A stretch of DNA of 64,000 bases from Diplolepis rosae (GCA_030998225.1 JAPYXD010000701.1:9594501-9658500), one strand, 5' to 3'. Positions 34,437-46,902 are shown, counted from the first letter of the stretch. Notes: generated by a model not told the origin, from the sequence alone. Numbers and translations are program-made.

Positions 34437-34780
34437 GGTACATTTTCCAGTACCGCCCCAGTACTAAAAGACAACTCCCAGCCGAGTGACATTTTGTACT
34501 AGTGCCAGCACCGCACCAGCACTGAAGGCCAGCGCTAGCGCAGTACCGCTGGTCAGCACTATGACGTTGTTAACTATCGGAGTTCCGCCAGCACCACGCC
34601 AGCACTGAAGGTCAGTGCTAACGCAGCACTGCTGGTCAGCACTATGCCGGTGTTACCTTTCGAAGCTTTGCCAGCACCGCGACAGACTTCATGAGGATCT
34701 ACTGCCAGCACTATGCCAGCGCTGGAAGTCCGCTGGCAGTGCTGGCGCGGTGCTGCGCCGGTTGTAAATTTCCGCCTGGG
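34437..34780. repeat. GC-rich CCCAGG-ended cassette, right block
   Basis: It closes GCGCCGGTTGTAAATTTCC then GCCTGGG, the inverted form of the 32917 and 4933 openings. The interior contains at least two copies of a unit with GCCAGCACTGAAGGYCAG and GCGCAGTACCGCTGGTCAGC-like words, plus many CCAGCACTG/CAGTGCTGG pairs. Confidence 0.75.
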
Positions 34781-36489
34781 CTATTGAATCAAATTCAGTG
34801 AAAAATCATTTAATAAATACCTAAAAATAAAATTGTTCCGATCCAGCTCATGTCTGCAAATGAATGTTACCAAATTAAAAACTTCAACATTTTGTTCGTT
34901 TTAATTTACTCGACAGCTTTGAAATTATGAAATATGCATTTTACACATTTAAAATTCGTTTCAATATCCACTTATTTTATTGTTACATAAAGCCTTATAC
35001 TAAAAAATATAATCCTTTTTAATCTCAATTTTACGATTACACTTCCAGTCTACAAGTGCAGGGCAATTAACCGAGAAAACGGAAAGTTCGAGGCACGAAG
35101 CATGTAAAAAAGCGATTTACTTTACAGGCGGTCCTCTAACCGGCAATTTTCATACAAACTCAGTTCTGTATGTGAACGATGCATAAAGCCTGTAGCATTA
35201 TCCTTCTATGCGTGAGCTTACCTGATAGTATTATATTAACGAAAAAAACAATAACAAATTAAAACGAAAAAATAATTTCATTTTATCGTTTCATCTACAT
35301 ACAGTGCAAAGCCAGTTTTTGATAGATCGATTAAAATCAGAAGTATGAGTTTTTTCGCTCTACCTGGATTATCGAGGATTGTGCCTTGACAAATTAAATA
35401 TCGATGCCAAATTAAATATCATTTTGGTGTATATGCACGCACGCGTTCGCTTGTTAATATTCAATCGCGAAAAGCTCCATTTTGCGTAAACGCATTCGTA
35501 ACGCAGATTAATTGAGAAAAGCTGTTGCCCGGTTTCCCTCCACGAAACGTCGGAGGTTGTTAATTTATTGGGCGAGACATGGTGGTTATTAATGGCGAAA
35601 CAAAATATCCAAGTACTCCCATCAGCTGCCCCCGAGCCCTAAGGAATAACAAGGACCGAGAAGTTTGGGTGAAATTGAACAAAGATTTATGTTTATGCAA
35701 GTCTCTCACTCGCGCTCTTTGTTTTTATCGCTGCTTGGTCCTCGTGCCTTGACACTATTTTGCTCTTTGCCTGGAGAACGCACGAGAATGTAATATATCG
35801 CAGAAATAATCGCGTTATTCATGAGGGTGACACGCGAAGTACATTGTATTGAATTTATTTTTATGCACACTTCACGGAGAACTTGGTTTATGGCACTTGC
35901 ATTATTTCAATCGAAGAATTTTACTAAAAAGTAACGTTTTTTGTAACTCTTAGGGTTACTTAATTACGATTTTAAACAAGTAGCCTCTTAATTTGAATTA
36001 GTGAGATTTCACTGATGAAATATATATACATTGATGAAAGGTAAAATTAGTTGCCTGGACATTTTTTATTCGTTGGTCTTCTTATTGAGTTAAATTATCT
36101 AAAAAATAAAGGTAGAATTAAATTTCCATGAAAAAACATAATCCATTAAAATTTTGTGAGCTGTTCAGCATTTTTGGATAAAATTTCCAAAGTTGTATAG
36201 TTCCAGAAACTATAGGTAAAATATGTTAAACTTTTCATAAATATTAACAAAACAGCTCAGGAAAAACTTAGAAATTGTTATTGAATACTTCAAAATTCCT
36301 GAACAAGTTACGAATTAATTCCAGATTTTTTCCATTATTCCTGAATTTTACTCAGCAGTTCATTAATATCAATTTTTCATCGGAAAAACCATTTTAGAGG
36401 CAAAAATTTTGAATCGCGGCTTAAGTATTTTTACAATCCTAAATTGTCAATGTTTTCCTATTCCAGATGTATTTTTCTAGATATAAAAT
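34781..36489. other. Mostly non-repetitive stretch, no gene seen
   Basis: The part 35030-35880 is compositionally balanced and shares nothing obvious with the rest of the window, so it may be host regulatory or intronic DNA. No open frame with domain signature was found. Confidence 0.4.
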
Positions 36490-36650
36490 AAATAATTAAA
36501 AGTAGTGTAAGTCGTATTGACCCTCAATTTAAATAAAATGGTACGTTGTTGGAAAAATAGGCTTTAGGGTCCAAAAATGATTAAGTTGATTTAATCAGAC
36601 GTTTCGGCTCAGATCGGAGCCCTCATCAGTAATATTTATTAAAATCTATA
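36490..36650 (-). mobile_element. Penelope-like insert end with hammerhead-like core
   Basis: The terminus AATTAAAAGTAGTGTAAG, then TATTGACCCTCAA, matches inverted the end of the insert at 43640-43757; both carry AAAATGGTACGTTGTTGGA and GGCTTTAGGGTCCAAAAATG. A hammerhead-like core lies at 36580-36633. The other terminus was not found, so the size is uncertain. Confidence 0.6.
36580..36633 (-). ncRNA. Hammerhead-ribozyme-like core (GGCTC variant)
   Basis: Read on the minus strand: CTGATGA, a five-pair stem GGCTC/GAGCC with loop CGATCT, then GAAAC. Flanking ATTA (before CTGATGA) pairs with TAAT after the third hairpin, giving helix I. Helix III is GT..TGAT pairing with ATCA..AC. Compared with the other copies, helix II and helix I both show compensatory changes. 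The residue before the cleavage position is not the canonical U, so activity is doubtful. Confidence 0.6.
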
Positions 36651-38889
36651 AAATACAAAAAGGAGGTGGTGCTAATCTCAAATTTATAGGAATAACAAAA
36701 GTTTAATTGTAACCGTGATTTTTATTAAATAAATTATTTAAAATCACATAGGGCAACACTGCCAGATGAATATAGGTTACCTTCAGAAAGTTATTATCCG
36801 TATTTATATAATCAACAAAACAAAGTTATGGGCGCCAGACTTACCTCAGTCAATTCACAAAATAAGGTCAAATACAATAAAGTCCCAAAATTTAATCAAT
36901 TACACAAATCTCTATTAATTTTACGGATTATAACATTCTGGAAATTGAAATGGCTAGTCAGTCCCTTTCTGGATAATGGTAGAGGGGGTGGTTCTTTACC
37001 AAGGGAAAAGAAAATCAAAAGACACTACTAATTACTAAAAATTAAACTAAATGAACAATTCAATATTTAATATTTATTCAAAATAACATGAATTCGTTGA
37101 ATTATAAGTACATTGTTTGATGATGAAATGAGGTTACATAATAATTAAGAGAATCTAGAAGGCAAATTTATATAATATAAATTTATCGAATGTCACAAAT
37201 AATTTTAGGGAAGAAAGGGAAGAACTAACTCGAATAGTTAGGACCTTTCCGTCCGATATTCAAGACTTGGACATTGAAATTCAATTTTAATAATTTGGAA
37301 TATTGGTTCTTTATGGAATGGATAATTTACAAGATTGTAAATGAGGGACAAAAGGATCTATAATACAACAATTTGAATATTCTTTAAACATACATTTTTA
37401 GGATCATAAATATCAACTAATAGTTATTAACCAACACGATTAAATAGAGTCCAATCGAGAAATTTTGGAATTTATTTGTCGAACTAAGTAATTAATCATA
37501 AAGAGACTAAATCCCTAAAATAATCTTTAAAATTAAGAGACTAAATCTCTACATCACAAATCACCATTTACACAAAAAAAAATAAAAGTTCGGCTAAATT
37601 CGATTAAACTTCTCAATTAGACGATGAAATTTAAATCTTACCGAAGCAGAAAATTGAGGCTTGTTACTGGAACTTAATATTCACTTTTGGCAACAAAAAA
37701 ATGAGTTTCTAATAAGATATTTAATGAAGGATTTGAATTCACTGTTCACTCTTTGGAAGCTGCCGACGAAAAGGTGAAGAATTTTTCACTTTATATATTT
37801 CCTTGACGACTAAAGTTATGTATCCACAGGTTACAGCTGTGCTTTGTTTTCAAATTCTATTGGCTGAAATTCGATGCATTCCTATAAATCCAACGACTAA
37901 TTCAGGGACGTAATTTTGAAGACTATCAATCTTCACAAAAGAATTACTTCTGAATTAAATAATAAATTCTTATTAATTCGATCCAAAAGATGGTAGATTA
38001 TCATTGCTCTTCTCCAATATCAGCAATCAAACAGGCTGGCTACCAAAGCATCAAGAAAATAATCCGATCGGGTTGGCACGCAGAAACATTAATCTACTGA
38101 TACGGGCCTGGCTTCCACCGGCAACAGAAGATTCATAACGTATTGCTTGAATATAATGATAAAACCTTCCAAGGACATGGGATCTTGAATTTCACGCCAG
38201 GTGAAGAAGTCATTTTGTACCAAGGCACCAGCAAATGTACAAATGGCATTTCAAAATTTACCAATTACTCCTTGGGTACGACCAGAAGTAATTCACATCC
38301 ACACTTGACATAGGTTAGGACAGGATGGCGGGAATATTCAAATAGAGAAGGAACACAGGAAGCAGGAGAAAATTCATTTTAATATTTTCTAAAGTCACTT
38401 CAAATCTTTTCTTATACTTCTTTTTCTTCCAAATTCAGCCTCGATGTCAGAATTTCATAAAATAAAGAAAATTCAAACGGAATTAGTACTTAAAATTAAA
38501 GGGTCTAAAGTATGTCCAAATCTTGAAATACTGTGCAGCTTCCAAAATTGCAAAATGTAATGTCTTTTATATAATAATAAAAATGTTCTATAATCTTTCA
38601 ATTAGACAGGTTGAGAAAATAATTTATTAATTAAGAAAAACAACTTTTGTGAGTTGCAAAATTATGCAACGTCACATATTTAAAACACATAATACAAATA
38701 AAGAGTACTTAATATGTTAAATTAAATTTATAAGTGAAAATGGAAGGTTTAGATACTTGACCAGAACAAAAGGTGTACATGAAATGATTTCTTTGTTGTG
38801 AAGCTGTATTAAACAACTTTTATCTGCCCTATCAAAACACTTTAGATAGGTATGCTACATTTCTTAGAATAGTTCAGAGGGATTCCTTG
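36651..38889. other. No gene seen
   Basis: A short frame at 36828-37031 has no domain. On the minus strand near 37770-37870, AGCCAATAGAAT is followed by AAATATATAAAGTG, which resembles CCAAT and TATA boxes, but no transcript or coding frame follows. The part 37960-38340 is less AT-rich. Confidence 0.4.
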
Positions 38890-39060
38890 GAAGAACAAAA
38901 ATTATATATTATAACGTGACCTATTTGAAAACATGTCTGCTATTATATTGATCCAATAATTATATTCATTTTTGGTTGTTTTGGTTTAGGGTCAGTTTCT
39001 GTGGTTTTCGTTATTTTAAACACCCATATGTGGCCAAAACGTTTGCCATTCCCTTTTTTT
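38890..39060. repeat. Penelope-like fragment, E subfamily
   Basis: The words TAGGGTCAGTTTCTG, CCCATATGTGGCC and AAACGTTTGCC are shared with 56740-56860 (inverted in part), and the word AACATGTCTGCTATTATATTGA matches the outer arm at 51370-51400. It is diverged and lies directly before the next element. Confidence 0.55.
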
Positions 39061-39103
39061 ACCTTTTTTACGATTTAGTTGGCTTTAGGGTCCAGAAAAT
39101 TGT

Positions 39104-39166
39104 AAACTCAAGGTTTCATATTTTCAAACGTTTCGACTCTGATTGAAGTCCTCATCAGTGAGAATT
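39104..39166 (-). ncRNA. Hammerhead-like core, left arm
   Basis: Minus strand: CTGATGA, stem GACTT/GAGTC (one G-T wobble) with loop CAATCA, then GAAAC. CTCA before the core pairs with TGAG (39107-39110) after helix III; GTTT/AAAC forms helix III. Confidence 0.55.
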
Positions 39167-39284
39167 CATTTCTATAACAAATACAAATAAAAAGATTTGA
39201 AAATTTTGGGAGAGTAACAATAAGGAACTACGGGCGTATTGCACATATGTAAACATACATCTTTTTGTGAAAAAACTAGATTCG

Positions 39285-39880
39285 CGAAATTGAAACTATT
39301 AAAATATTCAAAACTATTAAAATATTCAAAACCATTAAACAACACAGAGACTATAAAAAACTATACAAAAACTGTTCAGATATTGTTCAAACTATTAAAA
39401 AGTATTTGAGAAATGTTCAAGAAACTGCACGAAATATTGAAACTGTTGGAAAACCGTCTATCTTGGAAAAAACGTGCAGTTATAAAACTGTTGAAACTGT
39501 CCAAAGCATTTACGAATTGTACAGAATCTATACCAACTATTCGGAGACTATTCAAGCTATAAAAACTGTTCAAACTACTGAAGGATTATACAGAAAATTA
39601 TACAAAAAACGTTCAAAGCTGTTTAAGAATTATATAGAAAATACAACAAAACTGTTCCAAACTGTTTTAAAGCTGTTTTAAACTATCTATCTGAAAGAAG
39701 TGTGCAGTTATAGCTATTAAAACCTGTTGAAACTATTTAGGAATTGTACAGAAAACTGTTAAAACTGTTTGGAAACTGTCTATCTTGGAAAATTTTAGAG
39801 TTGTAAAACTATTGAAGAACTATTCAACATTTCAGAGTTGTACAGGAACTATACAAGACTATTCAGAGCTGCTAAAAAAC
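39285..39880. repeat. AAACTATT/AAACTGTT word array
   Basis: Short units of 7-20 bases built on AAACTGTTCAAACTATT recur irregularly throughout. The composition gives a long open frame on the plus strand (39406-39681) rich in Thr, Lys and Tyr that mirrors the repeat and is not regarded as a gene. Confidence 0.75.
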
Positions 39881-40466
39881 TATCTATTTTTAAAAAAATT
39901 ATAAAAGTTAAGAAAAATCTTTAAAAAAATATCTAAAGATCTGCGATCTCATCAAAGCGGACAACTACCAAACCAAACTAACCTCTTATGATGTTAGGAA
40001 GCCGGAAAAGGAGCGTTGGTAAAAATCCAAGTGACACAAATTTTTCTTTTTTTTTCCGTCGCAAACTGGAGGAACACATAATTAAACACACTCCTGTTAC
40101 TGAGATTTTAATTTCAATACTGAGGTACATTTGGAATAAACTTGGGGTAAACTTGGCAAAGGGTTTGTAAGCTGAAATGTGGTGTGGGGGTTTTTTCCTT
40201 AAGGTGTTGTATTTGACGGGAAAGGGGAAATGGAAAGATGTGCACAAAATGACCAGGATGCTGTGACAGTATCTGAACAGTTTTTGTATAGCTTTAAATA
40301 GTCTCTGTGTAGTTTAATGGTTTTGAAAATTTTAATAGTTTTAATTTCGCAAATCTAGTTTTTTCACAAAAAAATGTATGTTTCCATATGTGCAATTCGC
40401 CCGTCGTTCCTTATTGTTACTCTTCCAAAATTTTCGGATCTTTTTATTTGTATTTGTTATAGAAAT

Positions 40467-40528
40467 AAATTCTCACTGATGAGGACTCCAATCAGTCGAA
40501 ACGTTTGAAAATATGAAACCTTGAGTTT
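40467..40528 (+). ncRNA. Hammerhead-like core, right arm
   Basis: CTGATGA, stem GACT/AGTC with loop CCAATC, then GAAAC (40498-40502). CTCA (40472-40475) pairs with TGAG (40522-40525), and AAA/TTT extends helix I across a two-base bulge. GTTT/AAAC gives helix III. The bases before TGAG are CU rather than a canonical NUH with U first. Confidence 0.6.
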
Positions 40529-40557
40529 ACAATTTTCTGGACCCTAAAGCCAACTAA

Positions 40558-42164
40558 GTACACCAAAATATTCAAATATTAATACTAATTAATAAATAAT
40601 AAAATAAATAATATGAATTCTAAAAGAAGACGACACTAAAAAATTCACTAGATTCGCCCCTTGACTGAGTGAAGTAATGAAGCAAAAGCAATATTTTACG
40701 CAGTAACATTTCTCTTTTCTGAAATACCAAGTCACGTTTAAAATATCGTAATCCCATAATGCCCTTTTCGTAGTCTCGCTTTTCTATTCTCCTTTTTCGT
40801 TATATTATATATATATATGCCTTGTATTATTTTCCATAAAGGAACGGAATCACTCCATCCCTTTTGGCATAGGCTGGGAGGGTAGACTTGCGGGGTTGGC
40901 GTTAAACGAATGTTATTTTTCCACATTAAAGCAAAATCCAGAAGGGAGCATGAAACGAGGGAATCCCCGGAGCCCAACTCTGCTCTCGGTCGACAGCGGC
41001 CTCATCTGACAGAAAATCCCCGTGCCTCGTAAAGGAAGTCTTGGCGGCTGCAGTAACGCTAAGCTCCACGGGAGATGCCGCCTGCGGTCTCCATAAACAG
41101 CGCTTACGCTGGTAATGTTCAGCCTCCTTGTTTCACCTAAAGTCTAACAACAGTACTGCCAACATACATGAACAGAAACACATATATGTTAGTAGAGAGA
41201 GCGTCACGACGCGCCAATACGATTCTCTCTTCCGGTAGATATATAGGTTAAGTTCCGGAAGGTAAGAGAGGAGTAGTTGGAGACGCTTTGACGGGAGGAA
41301 TGGATGGATCGTTTCGTATGAATACTACCCTCATGCTACCGTCATCCTCAATACTCTTGGGAGGGAAGACCCTTCCAAATATTACACACTAAAATCCAAA
41401 TGTTGAGGTGCTTTCAACTCCACTCATGGAATATTTCTTTTCCGCACTCTACTTTCGTTCCGTACTTACAAGTTTCTCATACTTTCTTTCCGTTATTCGC
41501 GCCAGTTCAGTCGAAGGATCGGCTTTAAAGAAATTACAAGGGTTTACGAGAGTTACTGTTCCAGACGTGACATAAAAACGTGTAGAGAATTTATAAAAGT
41601 GAACGAATTTGTGCATGGTGAAGGGACCAATTACGGAGTCTGTACATGTTGTCGAGTTTTTAGAGTCACTTTTGCAGATTAATAGCAAATTAAATTGAAA
41701 ATATGAATTATAGTAATTTTATAGTATGTCTTAGTTCTTTTGCATGATTAAATATATTTACTTGTATTTACCAAGAATCTGAGTTGAACACGCCGTAGTA
41801 TGTGAAATAAACCAAAATTTGTAGAAATAAATTTAAATTTTTTAAAAAAATACTTAGTATTTTTCAGAATGAAAAATCGGTAAATCATTTCTTTATCAAG
41901 AGGTTTATATTTTTCGATAAAATGGTATAGAAAAACGAAAGCTTTATTAATTAGCTTTTCGAAAAGACAGCTTTAAACTACTTAAAAGTTCTATTTTTGA
42001 AGAGTGATTTTAAATGGAAAATTTCACTCCCTCCCTTTGTCTCTGGGTACAATAACTTTTGAAAGAACAAAAATACAGAAAATTAAGCTATTTTTGAAAT
42101 CTTTCGAAATTACATTTTATAAAAAAATAAAATTTTCTAATCCTGATTCCTGATATCATACTAA
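40558..42164. other. Mostly non-repetitive stretch, no gene seen
   Basis: The part 40840-41690 is less AT-rich, with open frames of 79 codons at 40738-40977 and 41449-41688 (minus strand) that lack domains. No RNA or repeat boundary was recognised. Confidence 0.4.
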
Positions 42165-42336
42165 CCTCTAAATTTGAACCAGTAAAAGTTTGTCTAAATT
42201 GAGATCAGTAATCCACTTTCTTCTAGACAATCAGTCATTTTCACTGATTTTATATGAAAAATGACTGATTTTACATGAAAAAATGAGTGGCTGATTTAAA
42301 TTCAGTCAAATTTTGACTAATTTAGATTTATGGAAC
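42165..42336. repeat. CTCTAAAT/CAGT-type MITE, diverged
   Basis: It runs from CCTCTAAATTTGAACCAGT to CTAATTTAGATTTA with TTTTCACTGATTT and GACTGATTTTAC inside. Confidence 0.65.
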
Positions 42337-43627
42337 AAAAGCTCTGCAAAATTACTTTTTGAAAGACACAGAAATGATGATGAATTAGTAAAAAATATAG
42401 ATAGCTACTAACGTTTTGACTAATTTTTTATTAATCTAACAAAAATTATCACTATTGAACGCGAAGAGAGAGTCTTGCAACGAAAATGGTTTTCTGAAAA
42501 TTGAAGTAACTTTGAGACAAATTTCAGAAAAAAAGTCCAATATTTTTGCATTATTTTTAAAATTGAACTTCTACAGTGACTTGACATGTTCAATTTAATT
42601 GATAAATAGATTAAAAATGTTCAACTCTCCAAGTATTCTGGATATAAAGCCTGCAATTTGCAAAACATCAAAATAATTGGGTTGAGATGATAACATAGTG
42701 AATGATTGCTTGATTATTGATTACCTGCCTTTATCCATTTTAGTGATGGCTCAATGTTATTTGAAATCAGATCCAATATTCTATTGTCAAACTGAATTTA
42801 TCTATCTATATGGAAACATTCAATGCTATTCTGACAAAGCTACAGAGTGGAGTACGATAACTAAACGAATTAGCGGATTAATTCCCGTTTGTAATCGACA
42901 GTAATACGTATTAATACGCGAGCACATTGAGCGTAACAATATAATGCACCTGCAATGTAACCAGTACATGAAAATACTTCTATCAAATATCAAAATACAA
43001 CTGCAATTTACTAATGTTGACAAAAACTTGATTGAAATATTTTCCTCTGCAATTTAATCAACTTTCAGCAATTCAAATAGATTTCACATTTAATCAAATG
43101 TGTTTTGATCAACTTGAGTAAATTGCTCCAATGGATAGATTAAATATTAGCAACAAAAAATTCTCAATCTGAATAATTACATTTATTTCGGCGAAGAAGA
43201 AACATTCGAATTAAAATTGAAATAACCACAAAACAATAAAAGAGTTTTTTCGTACCATATATAAAGAAAAATATTATACTCGTTTTTTATGGGCAATGAA
43301 AAATGAATAACGTAATTTGAAAAGTTATTTTTTCATGGAACTTATTTCAACTTGCTGAAGTGATAATAATTCTCATTGAAATGTGACTTTTCAACTGGAT
43401 TTAATATTCGAAAAAGTGTTTCCACGCCTATTCTCAAGTGTAACATTAGGTATGGTGATCGCGTTTGATTGGTCTGGGACTAGAGAGAAAATCCCTTCTC
43501 AGTAAAAAGAAAAAAAATCCTTTGAGCAATCTATTTTCAAATACTAAGTTTCAATATATGGCTCTTCAATTGAGATACTTTTTTTATTATTAAAATTTGA
43601 TTTCAGAAAAACTATTCAAAATGAAAT
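42337..43627. other. AT-rich stretch, no gene seen
   Basis: Opposite-strand frames of 65-68 codons (42698-43023) overlap and have no domains. Nothing else was recognised. Confidence 0.4.
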
Positions 43628-43639
43628 ATTTTTATTTAA

Positions 43640-43757
43640 AATGGTACGTTGTTGGAGAAATTGGCTTTAGGGTCCAAAAATGATTGTCAATAATTTTTCT
43701 AACAACGTACCATTTTATCAATGTTGAAGGTCAATACAACTTACATTACTTTTAATT
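43640..43757. mobile_element. Short Penelope-like insert with 12-bp duplication
   Basis: ATTTTTATTTAA flanks the insert at 43628-43639 and 43758-43769. The insert is a foldback: ATGGTACGTTGTTGGA and its near reverse complement surround GGCTTTAGGGTCC. Its right end is the inverted equivalent of 36490-36560. The second flank copy leads straight into a CATGG-type repeat (AAGGGCATGGG), so the target was the edge of that repeat. Confidence 0.75.
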
Positions 43758-43765
43758 ATTTTTAT

Positions 43766-44180
43766 TTAAGGGCATGGGTCAACCTGTTCACGTGACTAGA
43801 TTCCTACCTTATCATCATTTTCAATTCGTGTAAACCCATTTCTATAAAATATGTGACAATAAGTTGAAAATTTGTAGAATTAAATAAAATAGATTAATAT
43901 AGGTCTGTCTGGTCATAAATGTTTATAATTATAAAAAAAATTTCTTTGAAAATAAAAAAATTTTAGATTTATAAACATTGTTTACCAGACAGACTTAATT
44001 TAGAGCATTTTATTTATTCTCAGAAATTTTCAACTTGTTATCACATTTTTTTTAAGGCAAATTTAAAAAGATTCTTCAAATTTTCCGTAATAAGAAAATA
44101 GTCGTTTACTTCAGATTTTTTGTAACAAAATCAACTTTTTGGAATCCATTATTCGCCATTTCTTCAATTCTTTATACAAG
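43766..44180. repeat. CATGG/CACGTG-type repeat, partial, with internal foldback
   Basis: It opens TTTAAGGGCATGGGTC and TTCACGTGAC. The right end was not found. A secondary hairpin element occupies 43850-44050. Confidence 0.55.
43850..44050. repeat. Foldback MITE with ~85-bp arms
   Basis: The left arm runs ATGTGACAATAAGTTGAAAA to TCTGTCTGG then TGTTTATAA; the right arm is its reverse complement (TTATAAACA, CCAGACAGA, TTTTCAACTTGTTATCACAT). The short loop is around 43940-43960. Confidence 0.7.
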
Positions 44181-46902
44181 TTTTCTTTCAAATTAATACT
44201 GATTGCTGTCAAGATAAAACATTTTTAGTCTTATTTATGAGTTAAAGCATTTCGTTTTGTTGTTATATAAAGAGGAACTTTTGTTGTTTTTCTCATTAAA
44301 AACTTCGCATTAAATTTCTTTACAAATGGAAGATTAAAAATTTTTTAAAGTGCCAATACTGGCAACTTTTACTTTTTTTTATTCTAAAAAAAACTCTTTA
44401 ACATTGTAACTTTTCAAATTAATTTGCTTTTATCATTGAAAGCTTTCCCGTTTGATTAATTTTGAATTTTATGATAAAAACTTTTGCGGTTCGTTACCTT
44501 TTGTAAAACTGAAAGCCTTCAATTTTTTTTTACTATTTGAATGAAAAAGTTCTATTTGTCGTTTCCAATATGAAGCAAAATCCCACATTTTCAAAATCCA
44601 AGGTTTCCATATGTAAAATAACAGCTACGAACAATTATCAAATGATTGATATAACTATATTTTTACGAAAGTATCTGGAATATCCTTGATAAGTGGGATG
44701 AGATTTGTTGACATATGTGTTTGAGAAGGTCGTTTAGAAATTTAGGTAACCATGAGGGCGTGAAAGGTCGAGAAACTAAGAGAGGAGAGTAAAAGAGCCG
44801 GATGGTTGACCTGGCATCATGCAGATCGATGCACCACCTACACCTATACCTACAAACTAAATCCTAAATGTATCCCACTTGACACACACCTGTGCCGCGC
44901 CTGCCTGCGTTCATGCCAGGACCGATGTCTCTTTTCTCGTGGACGTTTCACCATGTCCTGCCGCTCTAAATAATCCTGGCAAACATTCTAGTTACCTTTA
45001 ACGGTCTGCTATCGACGTATCTGAACAAAGAGTTACTTTGATCATTTAAACTGAAAAGCTCTTTCCATTACGGTTGGCTTGACCACAATTTTGTTTCAAA
45101 ACTAGACAAAAAAATTATAGCTTCGTTTTCAATACACATCTCGATTCGACCTTTATTAATTGTAAAATCATTTTTGTTATTTTTTATTTTATTTTGGAAC
45201 AATAAATAAAAGCAATAACATTTTTCTCATAAATTAATTTGAAAAAAAATTGGTAATCGTGTACTTTAGTGGCTTTAGCGAATTCGTGGGTTAATTGTTT
45301 AAAATCCCTCAAAAGGTTAAAAATAGTTGATATTTTTCTTATAAAAAAACAATTTTTCTTTTAATTTATGTTTTTTAAGTTTTGAAAATCGAACTGTATG
45401 AAATAGTTTAATTATATAAGAATAAAACTATATTTATTCTTTTTTTTTTAAATGAGGTACACTCAAGTCGGATAAAAGGGGAAATTTCGGTGGTTGTGTC
45501 CCTAAACTCAGGTAATCCTCAGATCAAAAAAATTAGGACCGTAAACTAATTCTAGGAAGGCCCTAAGACCAGTTCCCCTATCATCGGAGCTACGTGTATG
45601 ATCGCGAGAATCTACACGTGTGTTTTTTTTTATCAAATTTTGAAAACAATAACATTCTTAAATTTTATTAAAAATTGGAACTTTTTGAAAAAATACTCGT
45701 AACATCTAATGTCTTAAATTTCTTTTTCTACTAGCAGATCATAAAGTGTATTTGTTTGCCTCGCAGGGGGCAATAAAATGCACTTTATGACCCGCTTGTA
45801 CAAAATATACTATTTTGTGCATAACTTTTTTAATCTTAGGATAATAAATATTTATTTTTATCATTTACATATTGTTTTGATCTTCGCAGAACAATCTTAC
45901 AAAATTTGAAACATCTTTAATTTAATCTCTGTTTGAAAAATTCAAAATATGCTTTAAATATACCAAATTGGAAGAATTTGTAAAACCACTTCCTAAATCT
46001 GAATCAGTTTGATTTGTTTTTTTTTTTTAACAGATTTCAAATGTAGGTTATTTTTTCATTTAAAACTCATACACTAGATTGATTTCCAACCATAAGACAA
46101 AAACCTCAAAATTTGACTTTATGCCAAATAAAGTTTTAGAGTCAACCTTCCTTCTTTAATGAATGCTTAAAACATATTTTTTATTTTAATTGAAATCCCT
46201 TTTATTTTTTAAAATATCTAAAGATTTTTACTCGGAAAAATACTGCAGTCTGTAGTTATTTACTGCAGAAGGGTGAGAGCAAAAAGGAAGATAAGTGTTT
46301 AGAAGAAAAAACGCAATTAAGCGAATAGATAATTATCTTCCGCTTATCTTGCGCACTCCCCTTTGTCTCCATGAATCTTTGAAGCTCACCCTTATCTCTC
46401 CTTTGCCCTGTATCTCTGAACAACTCAGTTACCCTTTTGCAGGCAGAGGTAAGTTGCACGTCATCTCACAAACTGCAGCGACCTACATACTTTGCAATAT
46501 TAAATTTAGATCACTCCCCTATATAAGTAAGTCGCTTAGTCGTGTATACTCATCTCATGTTCTTCTAACATTTCATGTCCATTACCATCGCCTGCTGCTG
46601 CGACACCTGTCTCCCTCTGGAACTCTGTTATTTCCGGTCTCTCTAATGTCAACTCGTTTGACCAGTGGAAATAGTTGAATTTCATATGTATCCAATACTC
46701 GTGATAATTGTAATTGACGTTGAACAGTCGCCAAATCTCATCCAAGTTGGATGTCTACATTAGGGATTTACTGACACGAATGAAAATAGAGAAATCAAGG
46801 AGTTGTCGAGTCGTGTCCATAGCGGCCAATTTAATTAATCATTATTCGTATTTGTTTTTAAAGAGACTCAGAGATACATTTTATTTATATTGAATAACGA
46901 TA
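44181..46902. other. No gene recognised; two less AT-rich patches
   Basis: Patches at 44740-45010 and 46250-46760 are more balanced in composition. The second contains a 127-codon plus-strand frame (46295-46678) overlapped by opposite-strand frames and without a domain. A CTCTAAAT/CAGT fragment (CCTAAATCTGAATCAGT) lies at about 45994-46010. At 45725-45800, CTAGCAGATCATAAAGTG and inverted words suggest a decayed repeat. Confidence 0.4.

Larger units (their letters stand above)
39075..40557. mobile_element. Penelope-like element with long inverted arms
   Basis: The arm 39075-39345 (TTAGTTGGCTTTAGGGTCC inward) is repeated inverted at 40303-40557. Each arm holds one hammerhead-like core, so the cores are head to head. 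Between the arms, 39285-39880 is a run of AAACTATT/AAACTGTTC words, followed by about 430 bp of ordinary sequence with a 60-codon frame lacking a domain. No reverse transcriptase was recognised, so the element is non-autonomous or internally decayed. Confidence 0.7.

Noticed and set aside
36828..36850. GGCGCCAGAC near 36831, reverse complement of a TGGCGCCC-type retroviral primer-binding site
   Set aside because: No LTR pair, no TG...CA boundaries and no gag/pol reading frame on either side; the match is short.
37770..37870. CCAAT-like and TATATAA-like words on the minus strand, suggesting an LTR or gene promoter
   Set aside because: No transcript, coding frame or duplicate copy of the region is visible; such words are common in AT-rich DNA.
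37960..38340. Less AT-rich segment with peptides such as ILNFTPGEEVILYQGTSK, considered as a retrotransposon remnant
   Set aside because: It is interrupted by stops, matches no domain I can name and has no flanking repeats.
46295..46678. 127-codon plus-strand frame, the longest outside repeats and the pogo gene
   Set aside because: It is overlapped by frames on the other strand, lacks any domain or codon signature I can see and has no splice context; it is left as unassigned.
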